Shown: positions 27,701 through 35,498, numbered from the stretch's first letter. The stretch: DNA of 64,000 nt from Asaia bogorensis (GCA_945889625.1 CAMDCE010000001.1:186001-250000), one strand, 5' to 3'. Notes: generated by a model not told the origin, from the letters alone. Numbers and translations are program-made.

Positions 27701-28274
27701 GGCCGGCAGCAAGGTGCTCTACTTCGCCGGCTACAAGAAGATGAGCGACCGCTACAAGGTGGAAGAGATCGCCGCCGCGGCCGATGTGGTCGTGTGGTGC
27801 TGCGACGAGGCGCCGGGCTTCACGCCCGACCGGACGCAGGACAAGGCGGTGGTTGCCAACATCGTCGAGGCGATGCGCCGCTACGCTGCGGGCGAGCTCG
27901 GCGAGCAGTCGATTCTCTACAGCGCCGCCGACCGAATCATGGCCATCGGCTCGGACGGCATGATGAACGCCGTGCGCCTGGCGCGGCATGGGGTGCTGAA
28001 GCCCTACCTCAAGCCCGACCACCGCGCCCTGGGGTCGATCAACTCCCCCATGCAATGCATGATGAAGGAGATCTGCGCCCAGTGCCTGCAGCTCCATCGC
28101 GATCCGGTGACAGGCAAGGAAAGCGTGGTCTTCTCCTGCTTCAACCAGGACCAGGAGCTCGACCGCGTCGACTTCGCCTGCCTGCGCCAGCGGCTGCGGC
28201 AGAACGACGTCCAGGAGAAGGTCGCGGCGCTCTGGATCGATCGCTCATTGCGGAAAATCGGAGTTCGCGCTTAA
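24783..28274 (+). CDS. Large iron-sulfur flavoprotein fusing GltD-like and PyrK-like halves (Nfn-like)
   Basis: The 1163-residue protein has an N-terminal region without a recognised domain (1-240). A GltD-like half follows. Its cysteine sets are C250/C253/C261/C285 and C325/C328/C332, it has a FAD loop GLGPAGFN near 391 and a NAD(P) loop VVVIGGGLTAIDTA near 566. From about 840 a ferredoxin-reductase/PyrK-like half has FEPGQFYRLQ, the nucleotide loop VVLAGGGLGNAV, and a C-terminal cluster motif with C1092, C1098, C1101 and C1119. NfnL and NfnS of electron-bifurcating transhydrogenase have these two architectures as separate subunits. Activity here is unproven. It is divergent from ctaA. Confidence 0.8.
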   Translation: MTAPALAHGLSFDDLYDREGLARLDAAFAAWLQGVDASLHARLMAARATPDQLAVKDESNLLIEVARPLEDFTADLFGVSAQAGDLRGRHTRLGQLYDCKRLFVQRYAARAIKPEAAAALDGDSVTAAVKLPARLADGLEEWELAFATAVRDLVGAEFKVEMPTPEIEALTRYAAWSLHHPDGKKRHRDGPLFKVPHKLDFEHLVPIETEVVDGVTRLKLPRPLLRHREGFALTDQGFDLVQSLDHANYCIWCHNQGKDSCSRGLKDRKTGAFLKSPFGVTLAGCPLEEKISEMNLLKSEGFSIGALAMAVVDNPLVAATGHRICNDCMKACIYQKQEPVDIPQVETRTLKDVLALPWGFEIYSLLTRWNPLNLRRPIPRPATGRSVLVVGLGPAGFNLAHHLMNDGHTVVGIDGLKIEPLPPEQSGVTADGYPVTFDPVRDIASLREDLGERAMAGFGGVAEYGITVRWDKNYLKLVRLLIERRRQFSMFGGVRFGGTVTVESAFAMGFDHIALCAGAGKPTVLDLPNGLARGVRAASDFLMALQLTGAAKKDSIANLQIRLPVVVIGGGLTAIDTATESLAYYPLQVEKFLARHETLVAERGEQAVRAGWSAEEREIGDEFIAHALAIRAERATAARDKRTPDIARLVNGWGGVTIAYRRRLIDSPSYTLNHEEVHKALEEDIRFAEGLSPVAVEIDANGHAKALKVAGEQNGAKVEATLPARTILVAAGTQPNTVLAREDTTHAFIDGKYFRAIDEAGNPVTPESLAKPAEVRVLMYRHADGRCMSFFGDTHPSFAGNVVKAMGGAKQGYPVLTRAMAALPEPKRSAVDILAEANRQWRARVVRVDRLTPTIVEVVVEAPAAARNFEPGQFYRLQNYEAHSHRIDGTLLTMEGLALTGAWVDKNRGLLSLITLEMGGSSDLCALLKPGEPVIVMGPTGTPTEIEAGETVVLAGGGLGNAVLFSIGQAFRKAGSKVLYFAGYKKMSDRYKVEEIAAAADVVVWCCDEAPGFTPDRTQDKAVVANIVEAMRRYAAGELGEQSILYSAADRIMAIGSDGMMNAVRLARHGVLKPYLKPDHRALGSINSPMQCMMKEICAQCLQLHRDPVTGKESVVFSCFNQDQELDRVDFACLRQRLRQNDVQEKVAALWIDRSLRKIGVRA

Positions 28275-28321
28275 CTTCTCGCCATCGACACTGCGCCCGG
28301 GTACGGCACAAGGGGAGTTCC

Positions 28322-28771
28322 ATGACGACAACCCTGCATCCGCTCAAGATCGCCAAGCTCGCCGACGCTTCGCGCGTCGAATTTGGTCCGCTCGCCTTCT
28401 ATCATCCGCTGGTCGCCGACGGCGACACGCCGGTACGCACCGGCATCCAGACCTCCGCACCGGGCTATGTCGCGCCGATGCATTTTCATCCCTATACCGA
28501 GCTGCTGTTCATCATCGAAGGCGAGGCCGATGTCTGGCTGCAGGGCGAGGAGGATCGACCCAAACGGCTGAAGGCCGGCGACTGCGTGGCGCTGCCGCCC
28601 GAGATCCCGCACAGCTTCCGCACGGTCGGCGACAAGACCATGCGTCTGCTCGGCATCCACGCCAATCCCACGCGCATCTCGACTTATCTCGATCGCGCGA
28701 CCGATGCGCAGGGCTATCCGATGCTCGATGCCGACCTGAAGCCCGTCGTTAAGACTGCCGCACGAACCTGA
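28322..28771 (+). CDS. Cupin-domain protein
   Basis: A 149-residue single-domain cupin. Motif 1 is GYVAPMHFHPYTELLFIIEGE, with His-His-Glu metal ligands, and motif 2 is DCVALPPEIPHSFRTVG with the final histidine. The substrate is unknown. AGGGGAG precedes the ATG. It follows the Nfn-like gene by 47 bp and could be in its operon, and it overlaps the convergent methyltransferase gene by 23 bp. Confidence 0.85.
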   Translation: MTTTLHPLKIAKLADASRVEFGPLAFYHPLVADGDTPVRTGIQTSAPGYVAPMHFHPYTELLFIIEGEADVWLQGEEDRPKRLKAGDCVALPPEIPHSFRTVGDKTMRLLGIHANPTRISTYLDRATDAQGYPMLDADLKPVVKTAART

Positions 28772-29432
28772 AGAGGACCTTTTCCTCGCTGTAGTAGCGC
28801 AGCTGGTCGGCGACCTTGGGGAAATAAGCACTACCCACCGTCACCGGCATGAACGCGTCGAGCGCCAGAGGACGTACCGAGACGGTGAAGCCTGCCGCGG
28901 TGAAAGCCTTCGCCACCTCTTCCAGGGAATGATCGTAGATCGGGATTGATGACGTCTCGGCGATCAGGGTGTGCCAGCGCGGCCACACGGCGCTCGCGGT
29001 ATGACAGCCCATGGCCGCGACGTAGGCGCCGCCGGGCCGCAGTGCCGCCCTGAGATCGTTGGCGTGCGCGGCAACGTCGGGCAGCAGATAGATCACTTCG
29101 TGGCTGAAGGCGTAGTCGAAGGTACGGCCGAGCGCTGCCGCGGTGTCGCTCACCTTGTAGTCGATCGGGCGCTGGCCCTTCAGCAGCTCGGCGCGTCCCA
29201 CCGATTCGCGGGCGATGTCGATGCCGACGGCGCTCGCGAACGGATGACGGTCGTAGAGCATGCGCAGGAATCCGCCCTGGTTGCAGCCGTAGTCGAGCAC
29301 AGTCGATTGGCTGAGATCGCGAGGCACGGAGACATCGATCATGCGCCGCCAGATCGGCGCATGGGCTGCCCCCATCGCCTCTTCTTCAGCGGGATTGCGG
29401 TTCCAGGTTGCGATCGTCGAGGGGCGTTGCAT
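28749..29432 (-). CDS. Class I SAM-dependent methyltransferase
   Basis: The 227-residue protein has the SAM-binding motif I VLDYGCNQGGFLRMLYD, motif II VGIDIARESV and a later post-I segment FDYAFSHEVIYLLPDV. The acceptor is unknown. I chose the ATG at 29432 because GGGAGGAAGCG lies directly upstream; the longer alternative begins inside the MATE gene. The two genes overlap by 47 bp and are probably co-transcribed. Confidence 0.85.
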   Translation of the reverse strand: MQRPSTIATWNRNPAEEEAMGAAHAPIWRRMIDVSVPRDLSQSTVLDYGCNQGGFLRMLYDRHPFASAVGIDIARESVGRAELLKGQRPIDYKVSDTAAALGRTFDYAFSHEVIYLLPDVAAHANDLRAALRPGGAYVAAMGCHTASAVWPRWHTLIAETSSIPIYDHSLEEVAKAFTAAGFTVSVRPLALDAFMPVTVGSAYFPKVADQLRYYSEEKVLFRFVRQS

Positions 29433-30774
29433 CGCTTCCTCCCGTGGGGAAGGCAAGCCTACCACGCCTGCGCAGACGTTTTGGTCCCCAGGGCTTGAGG
29501 ACAAGCGGTGCAGCGATCATGGCGCCGAAGGCAACCATGCCGACGGCGATCGCCCAGAACACGCCCGGCAAGCCGAGGCCGAAAACCTCGATGGCGAGCC
29601 AGCCGCCGATCGTCGCCACGAGCAGGCGAGCGATACCGGCAACGAAGGGCGCGAGCATGCGGCCGGCACCCTGGCTGGCGAAGCTCAAGGTCATGCCCAG
29701 CCCGAACAGGCAATAGAACGGCGCGACCCGGGTGATGTAGGCGACCGTCGTGTCGATCACCTGGGGATCGTCGGTGAAGAGGCGCGACCAGGACACGGGC
29801 AGCAGCGCCACCGCCCAGCCGAGGCTTCCTATCATGCCGGCCGCGACCAGCCCGCCGATCCAGGCGACGCGCACCGCACGCTTCCAGTCGTTGGCGCCGG
29901 CCGCCACGCCGACCAGGGTCGTGAGGCCCGAGCCGATGCCGAAGGCCAGCGGCACCAGCATGAATTCCAGGCGCACGCCGACGCCGTAGCCAGCCAGCGC
30001 CGTCACGCCGAAGCGGCCGACCAGGCCGGTCACCAGCATGGCGGTGAGGTTTGCGGTCACGGCGGAGAAGGAGGCAATCAGGCCGACCCGCAGGATCTCC
30101 CAGAACAGCCGGCCTTCCAGCCTGATGCCGAACAGCGCCGGCTTGAAACCGAGCTTGCCGCGCCACAGGGCGCGCGCCTGCAGGAGCGCCGAGCAGGCCA
30201 TGGTCGCCACGGAGGAGACGGCCGGGCCCGCCATGCCGAGACCGGGCCAGTCGCCGATACCCAACGCCAGCACGCCCGATAGAGGCACCTGGGCTACCGA
30301 GAAGATCAGCATGTAGCGGCCGGGAGTCGCGGCATCTCCGCCGCCGCGCAATAGGGACGAGAAGAAGAAGTTGGCCCATATGGCGATCGAGCCGGTGAAC
30401 AGGACGTGGCTGTAGATCTCGGCATTCTGCAGCGCTGCGCCGGAACCGCCGAGCAGGCGGTAGAGAGACGGCGCCACGGTCCAGGCCAGCAGTGTGAAGA
30501 GCAGGGCGAAGAACAGGCCGAGCACCAGCGAGTGCACCACGAGCGCACGGCCATCCTCGACGCGGCCGCCGCCCAGCGCGCGCGCCGTGGCCGCGGCAAC
30601 GCCGCCGCCCATGCCGCCGGCGGCCATCATGGTCATCAGCATCATCAGCGGAAAGACCAGCGCGAAGCCCGCCAGCGCCTCGGTGCCGAGGCGGCCGAAG
30701 AAATAGGTCTCGGCGATGGCAACGAAAGTCTGCACCACCATGACCGCGGTCGTGGGGCCGGCCAGTTGCAGCAA
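29386..30774 (-). CDS. MATE-family efflux transporter
   Basis: A Na+ or H+ coupled multidrug/toxin exporter of 462 residues with twelve hydrophobic segments. VAETYFFGRLGTEALAGFALVFP is the typical first-helix end of MATE proteins. The annotated TTG start at 30774 falls inside the first helix and has no ribosome site. In frame, 13 codons upstream, is a CTG at 30813 (LSHPLLTAPIGSS) with GGAG 7 nt before it, which would restore the helix. No in-frame ATG exists. Function is secure as a MATE carrier; start and substrate are not. Confidence 0.85.
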   Translation of the reverse strand: MLQLAGPTTAVMVVQTFVAIAETYFFGRLGTEALAGFALVFPLMMLMTMMAAGGMGGGVAAATARALGGGRVEDGRALVVHSLVLGLFFALLFTLLAWTVAPSLYRLLGGSGAALQNAEIYSHVLFTGSIAIWANFFFSSLLRGGGDAATPGRYMLIFSVAQVPLSGVLALGIGDWPGLGMAGPAVSSVATMACSALLQARALWRGKLGFKPALFGIRLEGRLFWEILRVGLIASFSAVTANLTAMLVTGLVGRFGVTALAGYGVGVRLEFMLVPLAFGIGSGLTTLVGVAAGANDWKRAVRVAWIGGLVAAGMIGSLGWAVALLPVSWSRLFTDDPQVIDTTVAYITRVAPFYCLFGLGMTLSFASQGAGRMLAPFVAGIARLLVATIGGWLAIEVFGLGLPGVFWAIAVGMVAFGAMIAAPLVLKPWGPKRLRRRGRLAFPTGGSDATPLDDRNLEPQSR

Positions 30775-30833
30775 ACTGGAACCGATCGGTGCCGTCAGCA
30801 GGGGATGGGACAGGACGCAACTCCATAAATTAA

Positions 30834-30845
30834 GTGCATATGCAC
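30834..30845. promoter_or_regulatory. Palindrome in the divergent MATE/cupin promoter region
   Basis: GTGCATATGCAC is a perfect 12-bp palindrome in the AT-richer gap between the divergent MATE and small cupin genes. It could be an operator. No regulator gene is adjacent. Confidence 0.3.
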
Positions 30846-30906
30846 AGTATCAAGGGGCGCTATCCTGTCACCTGACAAAAGCGCCGTGCCGCATTAGCTT
30901 TTCGTC

Positions 30907-31221
30907 ATGAGCGAACAGCAGCGTCACGATCAGCGTCCCTTGGCCAAAGCCACCGTGCAGGTCGAGAACGACCGGGTGATCGTCACCGAATGGCGCTTCC
31001 CGCCGGGCGGCCACACCGGCTGGCACAAGCATGCCCACGACTATGTCGTGGTGCCCGTCACCACCGGCGAATTGCACATTTTTGACGGCCGGACGACGGT
31101 GCCGGCGCCGCTTCGCGCTGGCGTCTCCTATGCCCGCCAGACCGGCGTCGAACACGATGTCATCAACCCCAATGACTTCGAGTTCGCCTTCGTGGAGATC
31201 GAGCTGAAAGGGCTGAAATAG
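30907..31221 (+). CDS. Small cupin-domain protein
   Basis: A 104-residue single cupin barrel. WRFPPGGHTGWHKHAHDYVVVPVTTGE carries the motif 1 histidines, and a second histidine (TGVEHDVIN) ends motif 2. Function is unknown; small cupins of this size are often sensors or simple isomerases. It is divergent from the MATE gene. Confidence 0.82.
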   Translation: MSEQQRHDQRPLAKATVQVENDRVIVTEWRFPPGGHTGWHKHAHDYVVVPVTTGELHIFDGRTTVPAPLRAGVSYARQTGVEHDVINPNDFEFAFVEIELKGLK

Positions 31222-31364
31222 CGCAGCAGATGCCCGTGGGCTGCACATTGACTAAGGGGGCCCCAAGCCTCATATCAGCACCGCCAGCGGTCCGGCCCGA
31301 TCCACGAGCCTTATGCGACCGCTCCAAGGTCCAGCGGAAAAATGGACTAAACCACGGAAACTAA

Positions 31365-32900
31365 ATGAGTTTTGAGAGTTTGGGGCTAAGCGCCCCGGTA
31401 CTACAGGCAGTCGCCGACAAGGGCTACACGACGCCCACCCCCATCCAGGAAAAGGCCATTCCCATCGTCCTGATGGGTCGCGACGTCCTCGGATGCGCCC
31501 AGACGGGCACCGGAAAGACCGCCTCCTTCGTCCTGCCGATGATCGACATCCTCTCGCAGGGCCGCGCCAAGGCGCGCATGCCGCGATCGCTCATTCTGGA
31601 GCCGACGCGCGAACTGGCCGCCCAGGTTGCTGAAAACTTCGAAACCTACGGCAAGCACAACAAGCTCAACATGGCGCTGCTGATCGGCGGGGTGAGTTTC
31701 CCCGACCAGGAGCGGGCGCTGGAAAAGGGCGTCGATGTGCTGATCGCCACGCCCGGTCGCCTGCTCGATCATTTCGAACGCGGCGGCATCCTCCTGAACG
31801 ACGTCAAGATCTTGGTGATCGACGAAGCCGACCGCATGCTCGACATGGGCTTCATCCCCGACGTCGAGCGCATCGTGGCCACCCTGCCGCAGCTCCGCCA
31901 GACGCTGTTCTTCTCGGCCACCATGCCGCCTGAGATCAAGCGGCTTGCCGACCGCTTCCTCAGCAACCCCAAGGAAGTCACCGTCTCTCCGCCCGCCACC
32001 GCGTCGGCAACAGTGGTGCAGGGCCTGGTCGTGGTGTCGGACGGCGAGAAACGCGAGGCGCTGCTCGCCCTGATCAAGAGCCAGGAAGTGAAGAACGCAC
32101 TGGTCTTCTGCAACCGCAAGCGCGACGTCGCTACTCTCCATACGACGCTGAAGAAGCACGGCATCAATGCCGGCGCGCTGCATGGCGACATGAGCCAGCC
32201 CGCCCGCACCGAGACGCTCGAGCGCTTCAAGGCCGGCGAGATCCACATCCTCGTGGCATCCGATGTCGCCGCGCGCGGCCTCGACATTGTCGACATGAGC
32301 CATGTCTTCAATTACGACGTGCCGTTCTCGCCGGAAGACTACGTCCATCGCATCGGCCGTACCGGCCGTGCCGGCAAGACCGGCCATTCCTTCACGCTTG
32401 CCACACCAGCCGAAGGCGGCCTGATCGAGGCGATCGAGAAGCTGATTGGCACCACCATCCCGCGCATCGAAGTGCCGGGCCTCGAGGCCGTGGCACTGGA
32501 GGCCGGCGACGGCCGCCGCCGTGGCCGCGGCGGTCGCGGTGGCCGGGGCGGCGCGCGCGGCGGATCTCCCGAGCGCGCCCGTGGCCCGCGTCGCGAGCCC
32601 CGCGAACATCGTGAACCGCGTGAACCCCGTCCGGACCAGCACGCAGCGGAACAGCCTGCTGAACAACGTGCGGAAGCGCCGGCTCCCCGCGAGCCGCGGC
32701 CGGAACGGCCCCATCGCGAACGCCGTCCCGAGCGCGAGCACGCACCCAGGGAGCATCGGTCGGAGCAGCATCGCGAGCCGCGCGCCGAGCGTCCGGCCCG
32801 CAAGCCCGAGCGCCATCACGAGCCGCGTCGCGAGCGCGACGATGGCAATGCCCCGAAGGGCCTCGGCGACCACGTGCCGGCGTTCCTCGCCCGTCGGTAG
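31365..32900 (+). CDS. DEAD-box RNA helicase (RhlE-like) with Arg-rich disordered tail
   Basis: An ATP-dependent RNA helicase of 511 residues. The motifs are the Q motif (TTPTPIQEKAIP), I (AQTGTGKT), Ia (PTRELAAQ), II (VIDEADRMLD), III (SATMP), V (ARGLDI) and VI (HRIGRTGRAG). After the RecA cores (end near 375) comes an RGG-type stretch (GRGGRGGRGG) and then about 110 residues made almost only of Arg, Glu, Pro and His. It probably acts in rRNA maturation or mRNA turnover. A stand-alone AsnC-type domain gene begins at the next base after its stop. Confidence 0.93.
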   Translation: MSFESLGLSAPVLQAVADKGYTTPTPIQEKAIPIVLMGRDVLGCAQTGTGKTASFVLPMIDILSQGRAKARMPRSLILEPTRELAAQVAENFETYGKHNKLNMALLIGGVSFPDQERALEKGVDVLIATPGRLLDHFERGGILLNDVKILVIDEADRMLDMGFIPDVERIVATLPQLRQTLFFSATMPPEIKRLADRFLSNPKEVTVSPPATASATVVQGLVVVSDGEKREALLALIKSQEVKNALVFCNRKRDVATLHTTLKKHGINAGALHGDMSQPARTETLERFKAGEIHILVASDVAARGLDIVDMSHVFNYDVPFSPEDYVHRIGRTGRAGKTGHSFTLATPAEGGLIEAIEKLIGTTIPRIEVPGLEAVALEAGDGRRRGRGGRGGRGGARGGSPERARGPRREPREHREPREPRPDQHAAEQPAEQRAEAPAPREPRPERPHRERRPEREHAPREHRSEQHREPRAERPARKPERHHEPRRERDDGNAPKGLGDHVPAFLARR

Positions 32901-33140
32901 ATGCAGACGATCTTCGTCATGGTGAAGTGCGAACTCGGCAAGGCCTACGAGGTCGCCGACGACGCAGTCAATGTCGAGCAGGTGTCGGAGGTCTATTCGA
33001 CCTCCGGCCAGTACGACCTCCTGATGAAATGCTACCTCGACGAAAAGACCGACATCGGCCACTTCGTCACCAGCAAGATCCAGACGCTGGCAGGGGTGAA
33101 GGAAACCTTCACCCTGATCACGTTCAAGGCCTTCTCTTAG
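32901..33140 (+). CDS. Stand-alone Lrp/AsnC ligand-binding (RAM) domain protein
   Basis: A 79-residue protein that consists of the α/β effector domain of Lrp/AsnC regulators without the helix-turn-helix: IFVMVKCELGKAYEVADD, SGQYDLLMKCYLD and a β-strand end TFTLITFKAF. Such proteins form dimers or octamers and may bind amino acids or partner with full-length Lrp proteins. It starts immediately after the helicase stop. Confidence 0.85.
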   Translation: MQTIFVMVKCELGKAYEVADDAVNVEQVSEVYSTSGQYDLLMKCYLDEKTDIGHFVTSKIQTLAGVKETFTLITFKAFS

Positions 33141-33165
33141 CTGCGCGCCCGCGCAACACGCTCGG

Positions 33166-33262
33166 TGTCATCCCGAACGTAGTGAGGGATCTTTCCTGTA
33201 CCCTTAAGATCCCTCGCTTCGCTCGGGATGACAGCCTTCGTCGCCGTCGCGACGAAGGCTGT
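33166..33262. repeat. Family B hairpin repeat, copy 2, plus adjoining hairpin
   Basis: TGTCATCCCGA at 33166 and TCGGGATGACA ending at 33233 are the outer arms, with GGGATCTT/AAGATCCC inside. An adjoining perfect 14-bp stem with loop CGTC covers 33231-33262 and ends at the amidohydrolase stop. The pair lies between convergent genes and may terminate both. Confidence 0.75.
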
Positions 33263-34404
33263 CAGTTGATCAGGCCGTAGAACTTCCCGGCGTTGGTGCA
33301 GGTGATCATCTTGACCTGTTCGGCCGGCACGCCCGCGAACTGCTCCTTGATGTACTTGTCCGAATGCGGCCACACGCCGTCGCCGTGCGGATAATCGGAG
33401 CCCCACATCAGGCTTTCGGCGCCCATGTCGTCGATCAGCTTGGCGCCGATGCGGTCGAACTGGAAGGTGGCCTTGCACTGGCGGCGCCAGTAGTCCGACG
33501 GCTTCATCTTGAGGCCGAGGTCGGTGAAGCGGTCCTCCCACTCGAAATCCATGCGGTCGAGCGCGTAGGGGATCCAGCCGGAACCCGACTCGCCGAAGGC
33601 GATGCGCACGTTGGGATAGCGCTCCAGCACGTTGGCGCCGATGACGGCGGCCAGGATGTTCACCAGGTTCATCTGGAAGCCCGAGACGATGGTGAAGAAC
33701 ACCGAGCGGCCGACGCGGCCGGGATGCTTCATGATCGTATCGGGCGGCACGGCCGGGAAGGTGTGGAAGTGCAGCGGCAGCTGCACGTCGTTCACGGCCT
33801 TCCACAGGGGTTCCCACATCGGGTGCCACATCGGCTCCATGTCCCACGAGCAGGAAAGCTCAAGCCCCTTGATGCCCATCTTGGCGACACGATGGATTTC
33901 CTTCACCGCGGCGTCGATGTCGCCATAGGGCAGGCAGGCCAGGCCGATGTGCCGGTCGGGATAGTGGCTGCAGAACTCCTTCAGCCAGTCGTTGTAGATC
34001 GTCAGCATCTGGTTACCCGCTTCGCGGTCGTCCAGCCGGCTGGCGGCGCCCAGGATGCCGTAGATCACTTCGGCGTCGACGCCGTCACGGTCGAGGTCCT
34101 TGATGCGCAGGTGCGGATCGGAGATGCGGCGGATGTCCTTGGCGCCGTCGGAATAGAGGCCGGTCTCGGCCATGATGTCGACGCGGTGGTGCTTGCCGGG
34201 CACGAACTTCGATCCGGCCGGGCCGACGCCGTTCTTGAAGCCGAACGAGGCGCCGTTCTTGGCCACCCATTTCGGTCCCTCGTCGGAGTCGACGACATGC
34301 GGCATGCGGTCCTTCAGCTCGCGCGATGCCATCGAGGTGAAGAGGTCGGGCGGCATCCAGGGCAGGTCGAGATGGCTGTCAGCCGAAATGCGCTTGTATT
34401 GCAT
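33262..34404 (-). CDS. Amidohydrolase-2 family metal-dependent hydrolase (COG2159)
   Basis: A 380-residue TIM-barrel hydrolase or decarboxylase. The metal-site start is ISADSHLDLP; a second histidine lies in LPLHFHTFPAV, and late acidic residues in AFGESGSGW and MWGSDYPHGDG, as in the ACMSD/γ-resorcylate decarboxylase group. The substrate is unknown; relatives act on aromatic or other carboxylates. It is divergent from the SDR at 34,487. Confidence 0.85.
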   Translation of the reverse strand: MQYKRISADSHLDLPWMPPDLFTSMASRELKDRMPHVVDSDEGPKWVAKNGASFGFKNGVGPAGSKFVPGKHHRVDIMAETGLYSDGAKDIRRISDPHLRIKDLDRDGVDAEVIYGILGAASRLDDREAGNQMLTIYNDWLKEFCSHYPDRHIGLACLPYGDIDAAVKEIHRVAKMGIKGLELSCSWDMEPMWHPMWEPLWKAVNDVQLPLHFHTFPAVPPDTIMKHPGRVGRSVFFTIVSGFQMNLVNILAAVIGANVLERYPNVRIAFGESGSGWIPYALDRMDFEWEDRFTDLGLKMKPSDYWRRQCKATFQFDRIGAKLIDDMGAESLMWGSDYPHGDGVWPHSDKYIKEQFAGVPAEQVKMITCTNAGKFYGLIN

Positions 34405-34486
34405 GCGGGGCTCCCTTTGCCCGATTGTGCGCGCCTGCTAGTAGGGCCTGCAAGACCCAGATTTCGACAGTCAAGGGGAGACGGAC

Positions 34487-35350
34487 ATGGCCAAAATGCC
34501 GATGGGCAGGATGACGGGCCGGGTCGCGATCGTGACGGGTGCCAGCCGCGGCATCGGTCAGGCGATCGCCGAGCTCCTCGCCGCCGAGGGCGCCAAGGTC
34601 GTGTGCGTGGCGCGAACCCTGAACGAGGGCGATCACCAGCTGAAGGGCTCGCTTGGCAGCACGGTGGCGGCAATCGCGGGAGCCGGCGGCGTGGCGACGG
34701 CGGTTGCCGCCGATATCTCCTCCGAGAACGAGTGCCTCAAGGTCGTCGAAGCGGCGCGCGCCGCCTACGGCCGGGTCGACACGCTCATCAACAATGCGGC
34801 GCTCAACTACTACATCCCGACCGCCGACTATCCGACCAGCCGCTGGATCAAGGCTTTCGCGGTCAACGTCCATGCACCGTTCATTCTCGCCAAGGCGGTA
34901 TTGCCAGACATGATCGCCGCCGGTCGCGGCGCCATCGTCAATATCGGCTCGGGGTCGGCGATCGGCCCGGGCCGCGGCCCCTACGCCGACCAGACCGTGC
35001 GTGGCGGCGTGATGTACGGCGCCAGCAAGGCGGCCCTCGAGCGCCTCACCCAGGGACTCGGCCAGGAGGTGGCGGGCCATGGCGGCATCGCTGTCAGCTG
35101 CGTGTCGCCCTCGCGAGTCGTGCCGACACCCGGCACCGTCTATCACCGGCTGGTCGAGGGGCTCGACGATCCGAAGGGCGAGCCGCCCTCGATGATGGCG
35201 CGTGCTGTCCTCTTGTTGGCCAGCGAACCGGCGGCCAAGACCAACGGCCGCGTCACCTACAGCCAGCAGATCCTCAAGGAGTTCGGCTGGATCGAAAAGG
35301 GCGTCGGCCGCGGCATCGACATCGTGGGCTCCGGCTACTCGCAGATCTGA
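34487..35350 (+). CDS. Short-chain dehydrogenase/reductase
   Basis: The 287-residue protein has the classical SDR features: the cofactor loop VTGASRGIGQAIAE, the NNAALNY motif, the catalytic serine in IVNIGSGSAIG, and the YGASKAALERL active-site Tyr-Lys pair. Cofactor and substrate cannot be told, though relatives are often annotated 3-oxoacyl-ACP reductases. It is divergent from the amidohydrolase and followed by a strong hairpin. Confidence 0.88.
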   Translation: MAKMPMGRMTGRVAIVTGASRGIGQAIAELLAAEGAKVVCVARTLNEGDHQLKGSLGSTVAAIAGAGGVATAVAADISSENECLKVVEAARAAYGRVDTLINNAALNYYIPTADYPTSRWIKAFAVNVHAPFILAKAVLPDMIAAGRGAIVNIGSGSAIGPGRGPYADQTVRGGVMYGASKAALERLTQGLGQEVAGHGGIAVSCVSPSRVVPTPGTVYHRLVEGLDDPKGEPPSMMARAVLLLASEPAAKTNGRVTYSQQILKEFGWIEKGVGRGIDIVGSGYSQI

Positions 35351-35354
35351 TAAA

Positions 35355-35394
35355 GCACAGTCCGTCCGGCTGGAATCAGCCGGACGGACTGTGC
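35355..35394. terminator. Hairpin after the SDR gene, terminator-like
   Basis: An 18-bp perfect stem (GCACAGTCCGTCCGGCTG and its complement) with loop GAAT begins 5 bp after the SDR stop codon. There is no T tract after it, so it may be a factor-assisted terminator or a 3' end stabiliser. Confidence 0.6.
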
Positions 35395-35423
35395 CATTAG
35401 AGGAAATGCTTCCCACAACGCGT

Positions 35424-35466
35424 TTGCCGTCAAATTGATCCACTCCGCGGTTCAATTTGACGGCAA
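35424..35466. repeat. 15-bp inverted repeat upstream of the GFA gene
   Basis: TTGCCGTCAAATTGA and its exact complement TCAATTTGACGGCAA flank a 13-nt centre. It ends about 20 bp before the GGGAG ribosome site of the GFA gene. It could be an operator or a leader hairpin. Confidence 0.55.
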
Positions 35467-35498
35467 GCCGCCCTAGAAGTTCAACGGGAGTATTCGCA

